DNA of 44,653 bases from JBEEMU01 sp043778315 (GTDB lineage: Bacteria; Bacteroidota; Bacteroidia; Chitinophagales; Saprospiraceae): positions 1-44,653 of the forward strand of contig JAYWGJ010000076.1 of the NCBI GenBank assembly GCA_043778315.1, written 5' to 3'. The stretch's first letter is position 1. Each line of letters begins with the position of its first letter. Shown here piece by piece: positions 16,401 to 24,699 of this stretch. Under the pieces are notes generated by a model. That model saw only the letters and a list, made by a program, of their open reading frames with translations. It searched no databases and had not been told where the DNA came from. The position numbers and the translations under genes are program-made.

Positions 16401-17030
16401 TTGCGTGCCTCGTTGTTTGGTTACTATTATGTCTGTCGAGCGCGCAGGTAGCCACGAGTTGTATAGTGGACTTATACTATATGTAGTGGTAGTGGTGGTA
16501 GTTTCAATCTTCAAACTGACTAACCGTGGATTTGGGTTTTGATTAGAGGCATCGCGCTCTATGCGCACCAATAACAAATCTGCCCGACCATCGCCGTTAA
16601 AATCGGTGGTGATAAAAGATTGCCGACCAAACCCTATGGGGTTATCAGAAAAAGTCCAGTTAGCATCTGATAAGCTACCCGAGGCAGTTTGTACATAATT
16701 ACCAGTAGTTGCAGTTTTGATAAAAACGCGCCAAGCTCTGTGGCATTTTTGTAAAGTTGTCCAATTCGGTACAGACCTATATTCATAATCTGCCACTAGT
16801 ATATCGGTAACACCATCGGCGTTGAAATCCGCCTCAAAAATATCCGCATTGCTATAGCTACCCGCACCTACGCCAAATAAAGACACAGTAGTATTGGTGT
16901 TAGTCTCAAAATTTACAGGTTGGCTACCATATTTAAAACTAGTGTTATTGTATTTAGCAACTCCGTCTGGTCCCGTTTGAACTACATCTTTTAAAAGACT
17001 GTAAGATGTACCATCAGTAGCATACACCAA
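13437..17030 (-). CDS. RHS-repeat core protein, main (C-terminal) part of the interrupted gene
   Basis: This 1197-aa ORF opens at an in-frame ATG (17030), but its true reading frame continues upstream to a TAG at 17241-17243. Residues about 60-170 contain FG-GAP/VCBS-like calcium loops (DFNADGVTDILVADYE, DFNGDGRADLLLV). From about 240 to 990 it is a run of YD/RHS repeats (TYDALGRVITQT, TYDKFGRVTNRT, TYDSRGNLLTV). The core ends with YDPVMASMLSPD and KYTDPNGEHP near residue 1010. A Gly/Ala-rich hydrophobic stretch and a short unrelated tail of about 60 residues follow (SYRTYRIPERYYASIDKMDA). This is the architecture of secreted polymorphic toxins, but no known toxin domain is visible in the tail. 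Translation of this part alone would lack a signal peptide. Confidence 0.85.
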   Translation of the reverse strand: MVYATDGTSYSLLKDVVQTGPDGVAKYNNTSFKYGSQPVNFETNTNTTVSLFGVGAGSYSNADIFEADFNADGVTDILVADYEYRSVPNWTTLQKCHRAWRVFIKTATTGNYVQTASGSLSDANWTFSDNPIGFGRQSFITTDFNGDGRADLLLVRIERDASNQNPNPRLVSLKIETTTTTTTYSISPLYNSWLPARSTDIIVTKQRGTQPSFTNQLHFNYNANGSIKDKEDFYNVGGGVKTAYTYQPTGFIYDETSTTTYTVVGTATPITTVHNEFRAASYGSDKYVSATGNTWGDLEVSASWVHHPLFGSVLRKTKPFTGAAYSVPTDNWVTNYEYDVMGKIKKVISPTGVTTTTTWTWDLSNPANPNYYSTVLTDGAPTTKTWYNKFGLDYKVQMEARGTQWTELVRTYDALGRVITQTIPYFQGETPLVNTTNTYDAYNRISSTVVGAKTTTYNYVYGAQNTTIAITTPDGIVTKKTTDITGVTISDEDNGGVLNYTYNSQRNQTALSMNGVVVTTFEYDNKGRQTKLIDANAGTTTYQHNSFGELVYQKDSKGGISVLTYDKFGRVTNRTAPEGITTYEYYLTGTGVSKLKKVTGLGMTQELGYDSYGRQNLIKETLADGTIAQTTTTYDIYGNLIGTTYPSGLVVNRTYDSRGNLLTVKNAAGNLLFDAQVANATNALGRYTNYKLGNGLSSNITYNSYGVATDYKAGTGSGTSITPTVQNYHAEWNIFTGNLSSRTDVLKNKTENFTYDNLNRLTAWQVAGGTLYNNTYPQNGNITTKSDAGSYSYNPTKTNMIAQIDGFSNISPQTQLVTYTTFNQPNTITENNYALTLSYAPDYQRRKTVETLNGTAKEIRYFFGNYEKQVLGSTTNEIHYIDGGNGLCAIAVRTNGIDTYYTVYTDHLGSIVTLTNNTGNIIAEQNFDPWGRRRNTTNWTTTTAPVATPTWLYRGYTGHEDLRNFALINMNGRLYDPVMASMLSPDNYAGAGTQGYNRYIYVTNNPLKYTDPNGEHPLLIAMAVGAGIGVLSNWDNMFDADGKFQFNTFAKSFGQGAVIGAVGGLVGAASVAGIAAIPGAGVVFTATSGAVAGATQGAISGAASGAASGALTAVFQGKSGQEVLGGAVQGFFMGGFSGAVTGGILGGLKAVSERKDFFTGSYRTYRIPERYYASIDKMDAEVVYNEPKYRIINGSKI

Positions 17031-17240
17031 GTCATAAGTGCTAAATGTGCGAACTGTACCATCAAGTGCATTCTGAACAGTTATAGTTATCTTTGATAGT
17101 AACGATACCGTAGATACGGTAGTTCCGCCGCCCGTGTATAAAAAATTCTTATCTGAGCGAGTAATATAAGTAAATTTTACTTTATTCAGAGCTACTTCGC
17201 CCGAACTACTATTACTAGTGTAGGCTATTTCTTTAATACG

Positions 17241-18011
17241 CTACTCGTTGCTAACTGTTTCGTAAACATAGTTGATGCTGTTACCAAAAACATCAGTCAT
17301 TTTATTAATTTGCCAGCATAATGTAGCGGGATTGCTTCCGCCTAAACTACTAAATTTAGAATCAACGGTATTGCCGTATTCCATTTGTACTCCACCCTTG
17401 TTTTCTACCTTGAAAGATAGGGGACTCGCACCGCTACTAGCACTACTCACACCGTAAGAAGTAATACGTTGATAGCTTTCTACTTCCGTCCCGTAAGTGG
17501 TCGCGTCAGCACCGTAAGTACCTGATGTAGCTACTAATCTATTGCCATCAAGAGCAAAAAAATCGGTACTATTGCCCTTAACGGGAACTAAGTCTGCATC
17601 GTGATAAAAATCTTTACCGATACGGCTTATGCCAGATAAACCAGTTAGATTCCAACCGTAACCACACGAACCATTACCCGAAGAGCTACTGTAAGTAATA
17701 GCTAATTCAGGTGCAAAATCGTTTAGCCCGTCGGGTAAAACAATAGGTATAGATGTAATTGCTGCGCCTGAATTGCTCACACTATTCATAACTGCAGTTT
17801 TCCCTATCGCACAAGCACTGTTTAGTGTTCTTATACTAAAATCGGTGTAAGGTGCTTGTGCCGAAAGAATGTTTAGGCAGAATAGTGATAAAAATATGCT
17901 CAAAGTAATTGTTTTAAAAACATTTTTTACTAAGGAGCAAGGAGCAAGGAGCAAGGAGCATAATTTTTTTTGTTTAGATAAGCAAATATTTGTTAGTTTA
18001 AATTTTTGCAA
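17241..18011 (-). CDS. SpvB-domain N-terminal part of the interrupted RHS gene
   Basis: The ORF spans 256 codons from a TTG at 18011, but that TTG lies inside a promoter -7 element, so it cannot be the real start. The nearest ATG (17961) is out of frame by one base because of four AAGGAGC repeats (17932-17959). An in-frame TTG inside the repeats could start MLLAPCSLVK. After the repeats come a signal peptide (FKTITLSIFLSLFCLNILSA) and an SpvB-like domain (SIPIVLPDGLNDFAPELAIT, then GNGSCGYGWNLTGLSGISR and FFALDGNRLV). That domain normally opens TcB/SpvB-type RHS proteins. It ends at TAG 17241-17243. Confidence 0.8.
   Translation of the reverse strand: MQKFKLTNICLSKQKKLCSLLLAPCSLVKNVFKTITLSIFLSLFCLNILSAQAPYTDFSIRTLNSACAIGKTAVMNSVSNSGAAITSIPIVLPDGLNDFAPELAITYSSSSGNGSCGYGWNLTGLSGISRIGKDFYHDADLVPVKGNSTDFFALDGNRLVATSGTYGADATTYGTEVESYQRITSYGVSSASSGASPLSFKVENKGGVQMEYGNTVDSKFSSLGGSNPATLCWQINKMTDVFGNSINYVYETVSNE
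17932..17959. repeat. four tandem heptamers (AAGGAGC)4 between start codon and signal peptide
   Basis: On the coding (minus) strand this is (GCTCCTT)4, immediately after the ATG at 17961. Seven is not a multiple of three, so gain or loss of a unit changes the frame. With three copies the ATG would read straight into the signal peptide. With the present four it hits a stop after 15 codons. Confidence 0.85.
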
Positions 18012-18016
18012 AGATA
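18009..18016 (-). promoter_or_regulatory. -7 element (TATCTTTG) of the RHS operon
   Basis: The minus strand reads TATCTTTG, so transcription should begin near 18002, about 40 nt before the ATG at 17961. This rules out the TTG at 18011. The -33 region is AT-rich without a clear TTTG. Confidence 0.5.
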
Positions 18017-18115
18017 TATAATTTCTTTTTAAATATTATTTTATCGAGAATAAAATTTAAAACGAAGAATTTTTTTGTAAAATAATATTTTTTGTTCTAA
18101 CTAATAAATCATTTA

Positions 18116-18146
18116 TTTACAATAAAAAATAATAGTATTACATTTG
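18116..18146 (+). promoter_or_regulatory. promoter-like element at the head of array B
   Basis: TTTA (18116-18119), 19 bp, then TACATTTG (18139-18146). It resembles the promoters at 10739 and 18395 over its whole length, as if the whole element was copied. Confidence 0.4.
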
Positions 18147-18158
18147 TAAACTACTTTA

Positions 18159-18612
18159 TTTCCAAAGGCAGTAAATAAATTATAAAAGAAAAGTATTTTA
18201 TTTCCAATGTAATGTATTTTATTTCCAGATAAACCTTGAAGGTTTCCAAAGAAATGTTTTGTATTTCCAAAGAAAGTAAGCAGATTTCCAAAACAATATT
18301 TTAGTTTACAATAGTAATATTTTAGTTTATAATAGCAATTTTTTGAATTATAATAAAAATAATAATTATTTTACAATAAAAATAATAGTTTTATTTTGCA
18401 ATATAAAATATTAGCAATACATTTGCAAAGTATTTATATACAAATAAACAGTTGCCTAATGCAAACTAATAGTTACCAATATAAAACTAACAGTTGCCTA
18501 ATGTAAATCAATGTTTGCCTAATGTAAATCAATGTTTGCCTATTATAAATCAATGTTTGCCTATTATAGGTTGATAGTTGCCAAAATAAATCCCTTAGTT
18601 ACCATAAATAAA
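18159..18612. repeat. 21-bp-periodic noncoding array B, with internal promoter
   Basis: Units begin at 18159, 18180, 18201, 18222, 18243, 18264 and 18285, then (after a 20-bp unit) 18305, 18326 and 18347. Past the promoter the TTG/TTA of each unit is at 18452, 18473, 18494, 18515, 18536, 18557, 18578 and 18599, every step exactly 21 bp. The consensus shares TTNCCnAATGTAA with array A. The downstream half forms nearly all of the roughly 210-nt leader of the gene at 18642. Confidence 0.88.
18395..18425 (+). promoter_or_regulatory. Bacteroidota promoter inside array B
   Basis: TTTG (18395-18398), 19 bp, then TACATTTG (18418-18425), followed by CAAAGTATTTATA exactly as in array A. Predicted start near 18432, giving a leader of about 210 nt for the gene at 18642. 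Confidence 0.65.
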
Positions 18613-18641
18613 TAATTTCCTCACAACTAAATTTTATTATC

Positions 18642-19343
18642 ATGCCAGATTTTGTAAAAACAGATGCGCAGGGTTTTTCTACCCAGCTCCAAAATGCCGC
18701 TACCAAAGCGGTGCAGCACGCCACCGTGCTTAACCTGCAACAAAACCACCTTGATGAACGCGCCAACGATGCGGCGTATTTTGAATGGACATACAATGTT
18801 TGCCACAGCATTCACAAGAAAAACTTAGAGGCAACAGCGTATTACGAACAATTGCGCTCGCCGTCGGCTAAGTTTTACGGGCAGCCATTAGGCAATGCGC
18901 CCATTAACTTTACTTTTCCACCGCAACCCGTTGTTGTTGCGGTGGACGTAGAAGGGCGGTTTCGGGCTTTTGCTAAATACTGTAAGGCGCAAGCTAACTA
19001 TACCAACTCAATCGGTTTAGACCTCGGCATAGTCGCCGTTGCTGCTACGCCGCCAAACCTCGCTACCATGAAACCTACCATAAAAGTAGCAATAGAAGCA
19101 GGTTCGGTAAGCATTCGCTACACCAAAGGTAAGATGGAAGGTATTGAGGTGTTTAAAGACACTGGTAGTGGCTTTGCGCTAATTGGCGTGGCAACGGCAG
19201 GTAGTGTTTTTATTGACAAAACCGCCATGCCGCCCTACAATTCGCCAGCCGTTTGGCAGTATAAAGCCATTTATCGCTATAAAGGCAATCAAGTAGGTGT
19301 GTATAGCGACTTGGCGGTCATAACTGTAATGAACGCGGTATAA
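18642..19343 (+). CDS. unknown protein with a C-terminal fibronectin-III-like segment
   Basis: The 233-aa product has no signal peptide or membrane helix. Residues 1-125 are mainly helical and Ala/Gln/Asn-rich (TQLQNAATKAVQHATVLNLQ, then DERANDAAYFEWTYNVCHS). Residues about 145-230 look like a beta sandwich (KVAIEAGSVSIRYTKGKMEG, then VWQYKAIYRYKGNQVGVYSD), with the closing pattern of an Fn3 domain. I do not recognise a family. It is the only gene behind array B, with a long leader of 21-bp repeats, and ends at a convergent terminator (19403-19447). The ATG at 18642 follows an AT-rich leader. Lack of a signal suggests a cytoplasmic or non-Sec-exported role. Confidence 0.7.
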   Translation: MPDFVKTDAQGFSTQLQNAATKAVQHATVLNLQQNHLDERANDAAYFEWTYNVCHSIHKKNLEATAYYEQLRSPSAKFYGQPLGNAPINFTFPPQPVVVAVDVEGRFRAFAKYCKAQANYTNSIGLDLGIVAVAATPPNLATMKPTIKVAIEAGSVSIRYTKGKMEGIEVFKDTGSGFALIGVATAGSVFIDKTAMPPYNSPAVWQYKAIYRYKGNQVGVYSDLAVITVMNAV

Positions 19344-19345
19344 AA

Positions 19346-19400
19346 GTGCGACGAAATGCTGTTCCGTCGTATGTATTAACAAAACAGCGTTACGCTGCAA
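19346..19400. repeat. dispersed GCTGTT/AACAGC inverted repeat
   Basis: GACGAAATGCTGTTCCGTCG and AAAACAGCGTTACGCTGC are separated by a short AT spacer. It begins two bases after the stop codon, as does the copy at 33597-33652. Confidence 0.65.
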
Positions 19401-19402
19401 TA

Positions 19403-19447
19403 AAAAAACGCCACGTCTCTACCGAAGAGTAGAGACGTGGCATTTTT
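19403..19447. terminator. bidirectional terminator between convergent genes
   Basis: GCCACGTCTCTAC (19410-19422) pairs with 19429-19441, with an A run before and a T run after. It serves the plus-strand gene ending at 19343 and the minus-strand TamB gene ending at 19482. Confidence 0.85.
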
Positions 19448-19481
19448 GTTTTGGTAATAATTATAATTATTTTGTAACTAT

Positions 19482-22400
19482 TTACTGCGGCTTCGTTTCT
19501 TTTCGCAATAGTAATTCTTTGCGAAAGCCCTGCAAAAACTCGTCTAAGTTGTCAAAGTCGCGGCGATACGAACCGCCCACACCCCAACGATATTGAAAAG
19601 TAGAAGCAATCGTTTGCTCGGGACGCGCGTAGGCGCGCAAGCGGTATCTACCATCAGGCGTGATGAGGTATTCCATCATAAAGTTACCACCAAAATATGT
19701 TTGGCTGGTCGCCTGCCCGTTTTGGCTGCCAATATCTACGCTCCCGCCAATGTCCACCAATAGGCGGTCTTTGAATAGCGCGTTTTTCAAGCCGACTTGC
19801 ACTTGGCTGTTTTGTCCAAACGCTCCTCCCCCACTCGCTGCCGCAGCAGGCGAAGTCTCACCCGTTGTACCCGTGCCGCCAGCATTTGTGAGCGCGTCGG
19901 TTGCATCATACATCTTGTAGTTAAACGCAAAATTAACGCTAGAAAGCACTCCCCCACCGTTGTTTTTAATTACGTCACTCAATATATTATTGACATAATT
20001 AGAAAGTTGATTAGAAAGGACTTCGGTGAGCGTGTTAATTCCACCCGTCGCAATGCCGTTGCCGCCGCTCACCAAACCGCCCGTCGCGGGCAAGAAGTTT
20101 TGCAACACCATTAGCCCAAAAACCTGACGGTTCATCTCGTTCGGGTCTTCTTCCAATATGCGTTTCTTGGTTTCCCAATAGGTTTTGAGGCGTGAATCAA
20201 TGTTCGGCATATCCACATGAAAGGAAATATCGGGTTTTAGCAAGCGTCCGCGCAAGTCCATGAGCAAAGCAACCTCGGTGCTTTGACGCGCCGTAGCGGA
20301 GAGGTTGTTGTTCGAGGTGTATTCTTGTAGAATCTGAAAGGGCGCAACGCGCAGGTTTTTATATATTGCGGTGAGGTTGATGTCGGCATCGTAAGGCGCG
20401 CCGTCCCATACTATCGTGCCGCCGTCTTGCACATCAAACGGCTTATTGATAAGGCTCTGATAAGTAAAAAGATAGCTTCCGCGCTTCACCGTATATTTTC
20501 CGCGCATCGCAAACTCACCAATACGCCGCAAATCAAGGGTAATGTTGCCGTCGCCCTGACTCGTCATTTTCTCCCCCGTGTTTTCATCAAAAACTAGCTC
20601 GAACTGCGCTTTCGGATTAATATTGAGCGTCATTAAAAGGTTTAAACCCTTCGGTTCTACTTTTGCGCGCTGACTGCTACCCACGGCTACACGTTTCTTT
20701 TTGACTATATTTATGGAGTCGGGGCTAACAAATTTGATAAAATTGACTGCGCCCACGTCTCGCGCTTCGCGAAGCGGAAAGACGATACGGGTCTGCTCGT
20801 CGGTGGTAGCGCGAATATCCATGTCGGTATAACCGAACAAACCAGAAATATCGATGCTCACGTTTTCGCACACGCCTTTACCATAAAAAGTAGAGTTGTC
20901 GCCTTGTTGCGTATCGAGCAGCAGGAATTTTGCGGCGGAAATACTTAGATTTGGACCAAAATTTTTAAAGTGGTCATGTGTAATTCCGCCTTTTAGAAAG
21001 GCAATATTATTGTATTTATCTACTAACTTTGTTCCTGATAAGTCAAAAATTTGGTCTGATAAACGCGCAGCGACTGCGGGTGCGCGAACGTGTATTTTCA
21101 GGAAGTTAATCGTCACGCCTACATTGCGCCCTGTTATTTTGCTCTCGGGTTCGATGTGTGGCAGCGTAGAAGTGCCTGTAATATGCACGTTCGCATCAAA
21201 TTCGCCCTCTACTTTCGATATTTCGTCCACCAAAAACATCTGTGCCACCTCGATAGGATATTTATTAGCAGTAGCGGTGAGGTCTAAACGCGCTACGTCT
21301 AACGGGGACTTTGGCAGAATAACTCTGCCGCCCACATTCACGCGGTTCTGCTTACGGTCTTGCAAATAAGTACCGCCAGAATTGATGCGGAGCGTATCTT
21401 TTAGCGAGTTCGTTTTGGCGGCTACCGAGAGTTCACCCCAGCGTACACCGTTAATACTCAGACTGTCCACCCGTCCGAACACGCTCATACCTTTGAGATT
21501 GACTAAATCATCGGCGATGAAATTGGCATTAATCAAGCCGTCAAAATCAAGCCCTTTTGATTTAATAATTTCACGGCTTATCCACCCTGCACGAAGATTT
21601 TTTGTTTTTAAACTCAAACCTTTACCCTTGTTTTGCCAGAGCTGCACATATTGATTGCCGCTCTGAAACTTAAAATTATCGGTTTTTATACTATCCGCAC
21701 GGAAGGCAATCAAGTTGCCGCTCGGGACAGTCCAGTCCTGCTTGTAGATTTTGACTAAGGCTTGGTCGAAATGCACTTTAAAAAAGTCGTTTTCGACACT
21801 CAACGTGCCGTTTGCATATAAATTAGTGATGTCGGGGAATATCGTCGGCGCGTGTACCCCGAAATTAATGCGGTCGTATTCGGCATTTGCCAAAATATTA
21901 ACGGGCGGAATATACACGTCCTTACCTATCCGCGTAGATTGTACGCTCAATTCCATCTGCGCTAATACCGCCGAGCCACTGTCTTGCGGATACAAATTGA
22001 AATCGACATCGTGGAGCGCGACGTTATTTATAGTGAGCGAGTCGGGGTCGTCCATATTTATTCTGCCTGCCAATTTGTTACGAATATTATCGAAATCAAG
22101 GTTTAAATGCAGATTTTTGATAGGCTGAACGGTAGTTATCCGAAGGAAATCCAATAAATTTTTGGTATCTACTACGTTAAACTGCGCTTTTATATTTTGT
22201 TGCGCGCTGCTGTGCGATGCGACCGAGTAGCTCGCACGGTTCGCCGTCCATAGTGTATCGAAACGGCGCGGCACGATGCTTAGTTGCTTGGCGAACGACG
22301 GAAAATTTCGCTCGAAATACTCGGCAAACGCGTCGGGCAGCGTCGCAAAATTGAACCTACCTTGCAAGTGACCGCTCGCCACATCAGATTTGAGGTCGAT

Positions 22401-24452
22401 AGCTCTGCCGTCGGGCGTGATGTCTGACTCGGCATTTAGGTACGCCAATTCAAACGTTTTGCCGTCTCGGACTACTTTTATTTGGCTTAACGCTAACTTG
22501 CCTTTTATATCGTCTGGCTTAGAGCCAACAAAATTTATTTCGCCTGCGCCGCTTACCGCAATATGTTCTTTCGTAATATTTAAAGTGTAGAGGTCAAGTT
22601 TTTTGGCGTTTAGCGTAACTTTTGCTTGTGGCAGCTCGGGTTTATTTAAGTCCACATTGCCCGCTATCGCGAGGTCGAGGTCGTCGTCGTGTTTTACAAT
22701 GCTGCCTTGAAACTGTCGTCGGTCAAACGTACCGTCTATATTAATGTTCGAGTAGGTTTTATCTTTCCAGAAAAACTCCGTAACGGTTGCCTTCACCCGC
22801 GCATTTAGATTGTCCAAATCTACACCACGTCCGTTCACGGTAGCCGTAAAACTCGCCTTACCAAAATTTTTATTATCCGTCATTGCGCGCAAATTGAAGT
22901 CGCTTAGCGCAATATCGCCTTCGTACTCCAAGTTTTTCATGCCCTTGTCTAATACCAAACGGAGGTCGGATTTTAGCCGCCCGATGTCGGTACGAAGTTC
23001 GCCCGCTACCACAAAATCGCTGAGAAAGCCGCTACAATTTCCCGTAAAGTTGATATTGCCGAGTTGGTCTAATTTTGGTGGAATTTGGACGGTTTCAGGT
23101 AATAAGTCGTGTATTTCACGCATATTCGTCCGCAAATACTCCAAATTACCTGTGATATTTACTTTTTCGATATCAGTAATATCACGCAACCGCAAGTCGC
23201 CCGCGAGTTCGGTCGTTCGTCCCAAACCAATGCGCAAGCCCTGCGCCGAAACTCTATCTATATTGCCGTTGATGCGACCCGTTAGTCGTATTTTATCATC
23301 TAAATACTTGCTAATGAACTTATTGCGCTTCGCATTTGGTATAAATCTGACTACGTCGCTTACCGCGATTTCAGCATTTCGGAAGTTAGCCGTTGTATTT
23401 ACGCGGTGCGCAAAATCGGCAAAATCTGCCCATTTATGAAATCTTATCGCTATACTATCGCCAATCGAACTTGCATTTGTCTCCAAACGGAATTGCTTAA
23501 ACGCAATATTTCCTTCTGTCAAATGCAATTTGCCTTTGAGTTGCTGCAAGTCGAAACCGCTTTTTTCTTGCGCGCGCATTTTGGTAATCGTCCCGTCAAG
23601 GCTTGCTTCTCGCCAACTAAAATCGTTCATCTCTATATTTATATTGCTGATATTGAGGTGATTAAAGTCGATGGTTTGTGGCAGCACAATCGCCTGCTGC
23701 ATCATATTATTAAATACAAAGCTGCCATTTTTTATTTGTAAGTTTTGGAATGCCGCTATCTGCTCGGGCAGTGCTTTTTTTATGGTATCTATACGAGCAG
23801 TGCTACGCACCGATGCGAGCAGCTCGGGTTGTTCGGTGTGCGGCAGTTTTGTAAGTGCGACGCTCGGTCGCTCCAATAGCAGCCGCTCTATTTCTAGGGT
23901 TTGCGTCGCGGAACTGACGTTTTTTGTAGCAACATCGATGCGCGGGAGTTCGGCGGCGAGTATTAGTCCTTTACGCGCATCTTCGTAGCGGAAGTTGATG
24001 CGTTGCAGCGTAATTTTTTTGAGTTCGCTGATAACCAAATCCTTTCCTTTGGTGCTATTATCCTTTTTCGGTGTAAAGTAATCTATCAAAAACTGATGGT
24101 TAAATACGCTGTCCGTTTCCTTTTTATATAAATGTATTTTCGCGTCATTAATCGTAATATCTTCTATACGAAGGTTTCGCGACGCGAGCGCGAACATATC
24201 AAGGTTCACCTGCACCATATCGGCGTACAACAAAGTGTCGTGTTGCAAGTCTTGTATAATAATGCCTTCGGCGCGTATTTTATCAAATAATCTGATTTCG
24301 ATATGCTGAATTTCGACCTTAGTCTTGAGTTCGGCAGTCAAATAAGCGGTCGTTTTGTGTAGCAAATAATTTTGCACCCATACCGATTGCAACGCAATAT
24401 AAGCACCGATAAGCAGCAAAAACGCGAGCATAAAAACGCGCAGCACCAACAC
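19482..24452 (-). CDS. tamB: TamB-family translocation and assembly protein
   Basis: This very large (1656 aa) envelope protein has an N-terminal membrane anchor (FMLAFLLLIGAYIALQ). It continues as a repeating beta-rich AsmA/TamB body with many DLRLRDITDIEKVNITGNL-like strands. The C-terminal TamB (DUF490) domain covers about residues 1150-1600 (FELVFDENTGEKMTSQGDGN, YTVKRGSYLFTYQSL, MNRQVFGLMVLQNFLP, FAFNYKMYDA). TamB proteins bridge inner and outer membranes and act in outer-membrane assembly or lipid transport. The listed start is GTG (24452), since no in-frame ATG lies upstream. Yet 44 stop-free upstream codons (24453-24584) look like a genuine charged cytosolic tail, so the true N-terminus is uncertain. 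Confidence 0.85.
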   Translation of the reverse strand: MLVLRVFMLAFLLLIGAYIALQSVWVQNYLLHKTTAYLTAELKTKVEIQHIEIRLFDKIRAEGIIIQDLQHDTLLYADMVQVNLDMFALASRNLRIEDITINDAKIHLYKKETDSVFNHQFLIDYFTPKKDNSTKGKDLVISELKKITLQRINFRYEDARKGLILAAELPRIDVATKNVSSATQTLEIERLLLERPSVALTKLPHTEQPELLASVRSTARIDTIKKALPEQIAAFQNLQIKNGSFVFNNMMQQAIVLPQTIDFNHLNISNINIEMNDFSWREASLDGTITKMRAQEKSGFDLQQLKGKLHLTEGNIAFKQFRLETNASSIGDSIAIRFHKWADFADFAHRVNTTANFRNAEIAVSDVVRFIPNAKRNKFISKYLDDKIRLTGRINGNIDRVSAQGLRIGLGRTTELAGDLRLRDITDIEKVNITGNLEYLRTNMREIHDLLPETVQIPPKLDQLGNINFTGNCSGFLSDFVVAGELRTDIGRLKSDLRLVLDKGMKNLEYEGDIALSDFNLRAMTDNKNFGKASFTATVNGRGVDLDNLNARVKATVTEFFWKDKTYSNINIDGTFDRRQFQGSIVKHDDDLDLAIAGNVDLNKPELPQAKVTLNAKKLDLYTLNITKEHIAVSGAGEINFVGSKPDDIKGKLALSQIKVVRDGKTFELAYLNAESDITPDGRAIDLKSDVASGHLQGRFNFATLPDAFAEYFERNFPSFAKQLSIVPRRFDTLWTANRASYSVASHSSAQQNIKAQFNVVDTKNLLDFLRITTVQPIKNLHLNLDFDNIRNKLAGRINMDDPDSLTINNVALHDVDFNLYPQDSGSAVLAQMELSVQSTRIGKDVYIPPVNILANAEYDRINFGVHAPTIFPDITNLYANGTLSVENDFFKVHFDQALVKIYKQDWTVPSGNLIAFRADSIKTDNFKFQSGNQYVQLWQNKGKGLSLKTKNLRAGWISREIIKSKGLDFDGLINANFIADDLVNLKGMSVFGRVDSLSINGVRWGELSVAAKTNSLKDTLRINSGGTYLQDRKQNRVNVGGRVILPKSPLDVARLDLTATANKYPIEVAQMFLVDEISKVEGEFDANVHITGTSTLPHIEPESKITGRNVGVTINFLKIHVRAPAVAARLSDQIFDLSGTKLVDKYNNIAFLKGGITHDHFKNFGPNLSISAAKFLLLDTQQGDNSTFYGKGVCENVSIDISGLFGYTDMDIRATTDEQTRIVFPLREARDVGAVNFIKFVSPDSINIVKKKRVAVGSSQRAKVEPKGLNLLMTLNINPKAQFELVFDENTGEKMTSQGDGNITLDLRRIGEFAMRGKYTVKRGSYLFTYQSLINKPFDVQDGGTIVWDGAPYDADINLTAIYKNLRVAPFQILQEYTSNNNLSATARQSTEVALLMDLRGRLLKPDISFHVDMPNIDSRLKTYWETKKRILEEDPNEMNRQVFGLMVLQNFLPATGGLVSGGNGIATGGINTLTEVLSNQLSNYVNNILSDVIKNNGGGVLSSVNFAFNYKMYDATDALTNAGGTGTTGETSPAAAASGGGAFGQNSQVQVGLKNALFKDRLLVDIGGSVDIGSQNGQATSQTYFGGNFMMEYLITPDGRYRLRAYARPEQTIASTFQYRWGVGGSYRRDFDNLDEFLQGFRKELLLRKETKPQ

Positions 24453-24699
24453 AAAAAGTCGCGCCCCAAAAGCAGTACGCTTTTGAGGTGCGGCGGTCGG
24501 CGGCGACGGATTTACGCTGGTATTTTGGTCGTCGTCGGTTGCCTGTGAGTCTATATTTTCATCTACGTCGGCTACGTTTTGAGTTTATTATGGTTTTTTA
24601 TTTGTAAATATTTGTCATTGTGTGGGTATGTACTTAATCCAACGTTTACGAAACTCCAAAAATTTCGCAAACGAGCGTCCAACTCAAAATTTGCAAATC

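Larger units (their letters stand above)
13437..17961 (-). pseudogene. complete SpvB/RHS locus with one in-frame TAG and an upstream 7-bp repeat
   Basis: Joining the two ORFs across the TAG at 17241-17243 needs no frame change. The 69 codons from 17240 to the ATG at 17030 translate to a sensible continuation (RIKEIAYTSNSSSGE ...), with no other stop. The joined product is about 1500 aa: signal peptide, SpvB domain, FG-GAP loops, RHS core and variable tail. The codon is probably a mutated CAG (Gln), judging by its position before RIKEI. Real decay, readthrough or a sequencing error are all open. Confidence 0.7.

Noticed and set aside
18159..18420. 21-bp units as a decayed coding repeat (heptapeptides such as FQNNILVYNSNILV)
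   Set aside because: Any 21-bp period gives heptapeptides in every frame. Stops recur in all frames in both arrays, and the downstream half has TAA TAG inside repeated units. A very old coding origin cannot be excluded.
22810..23439. 209-codon plus-strand ORF inside tamB
   Set aside because: It is an antisense shadow of a well-supported gene, low in domain signal.
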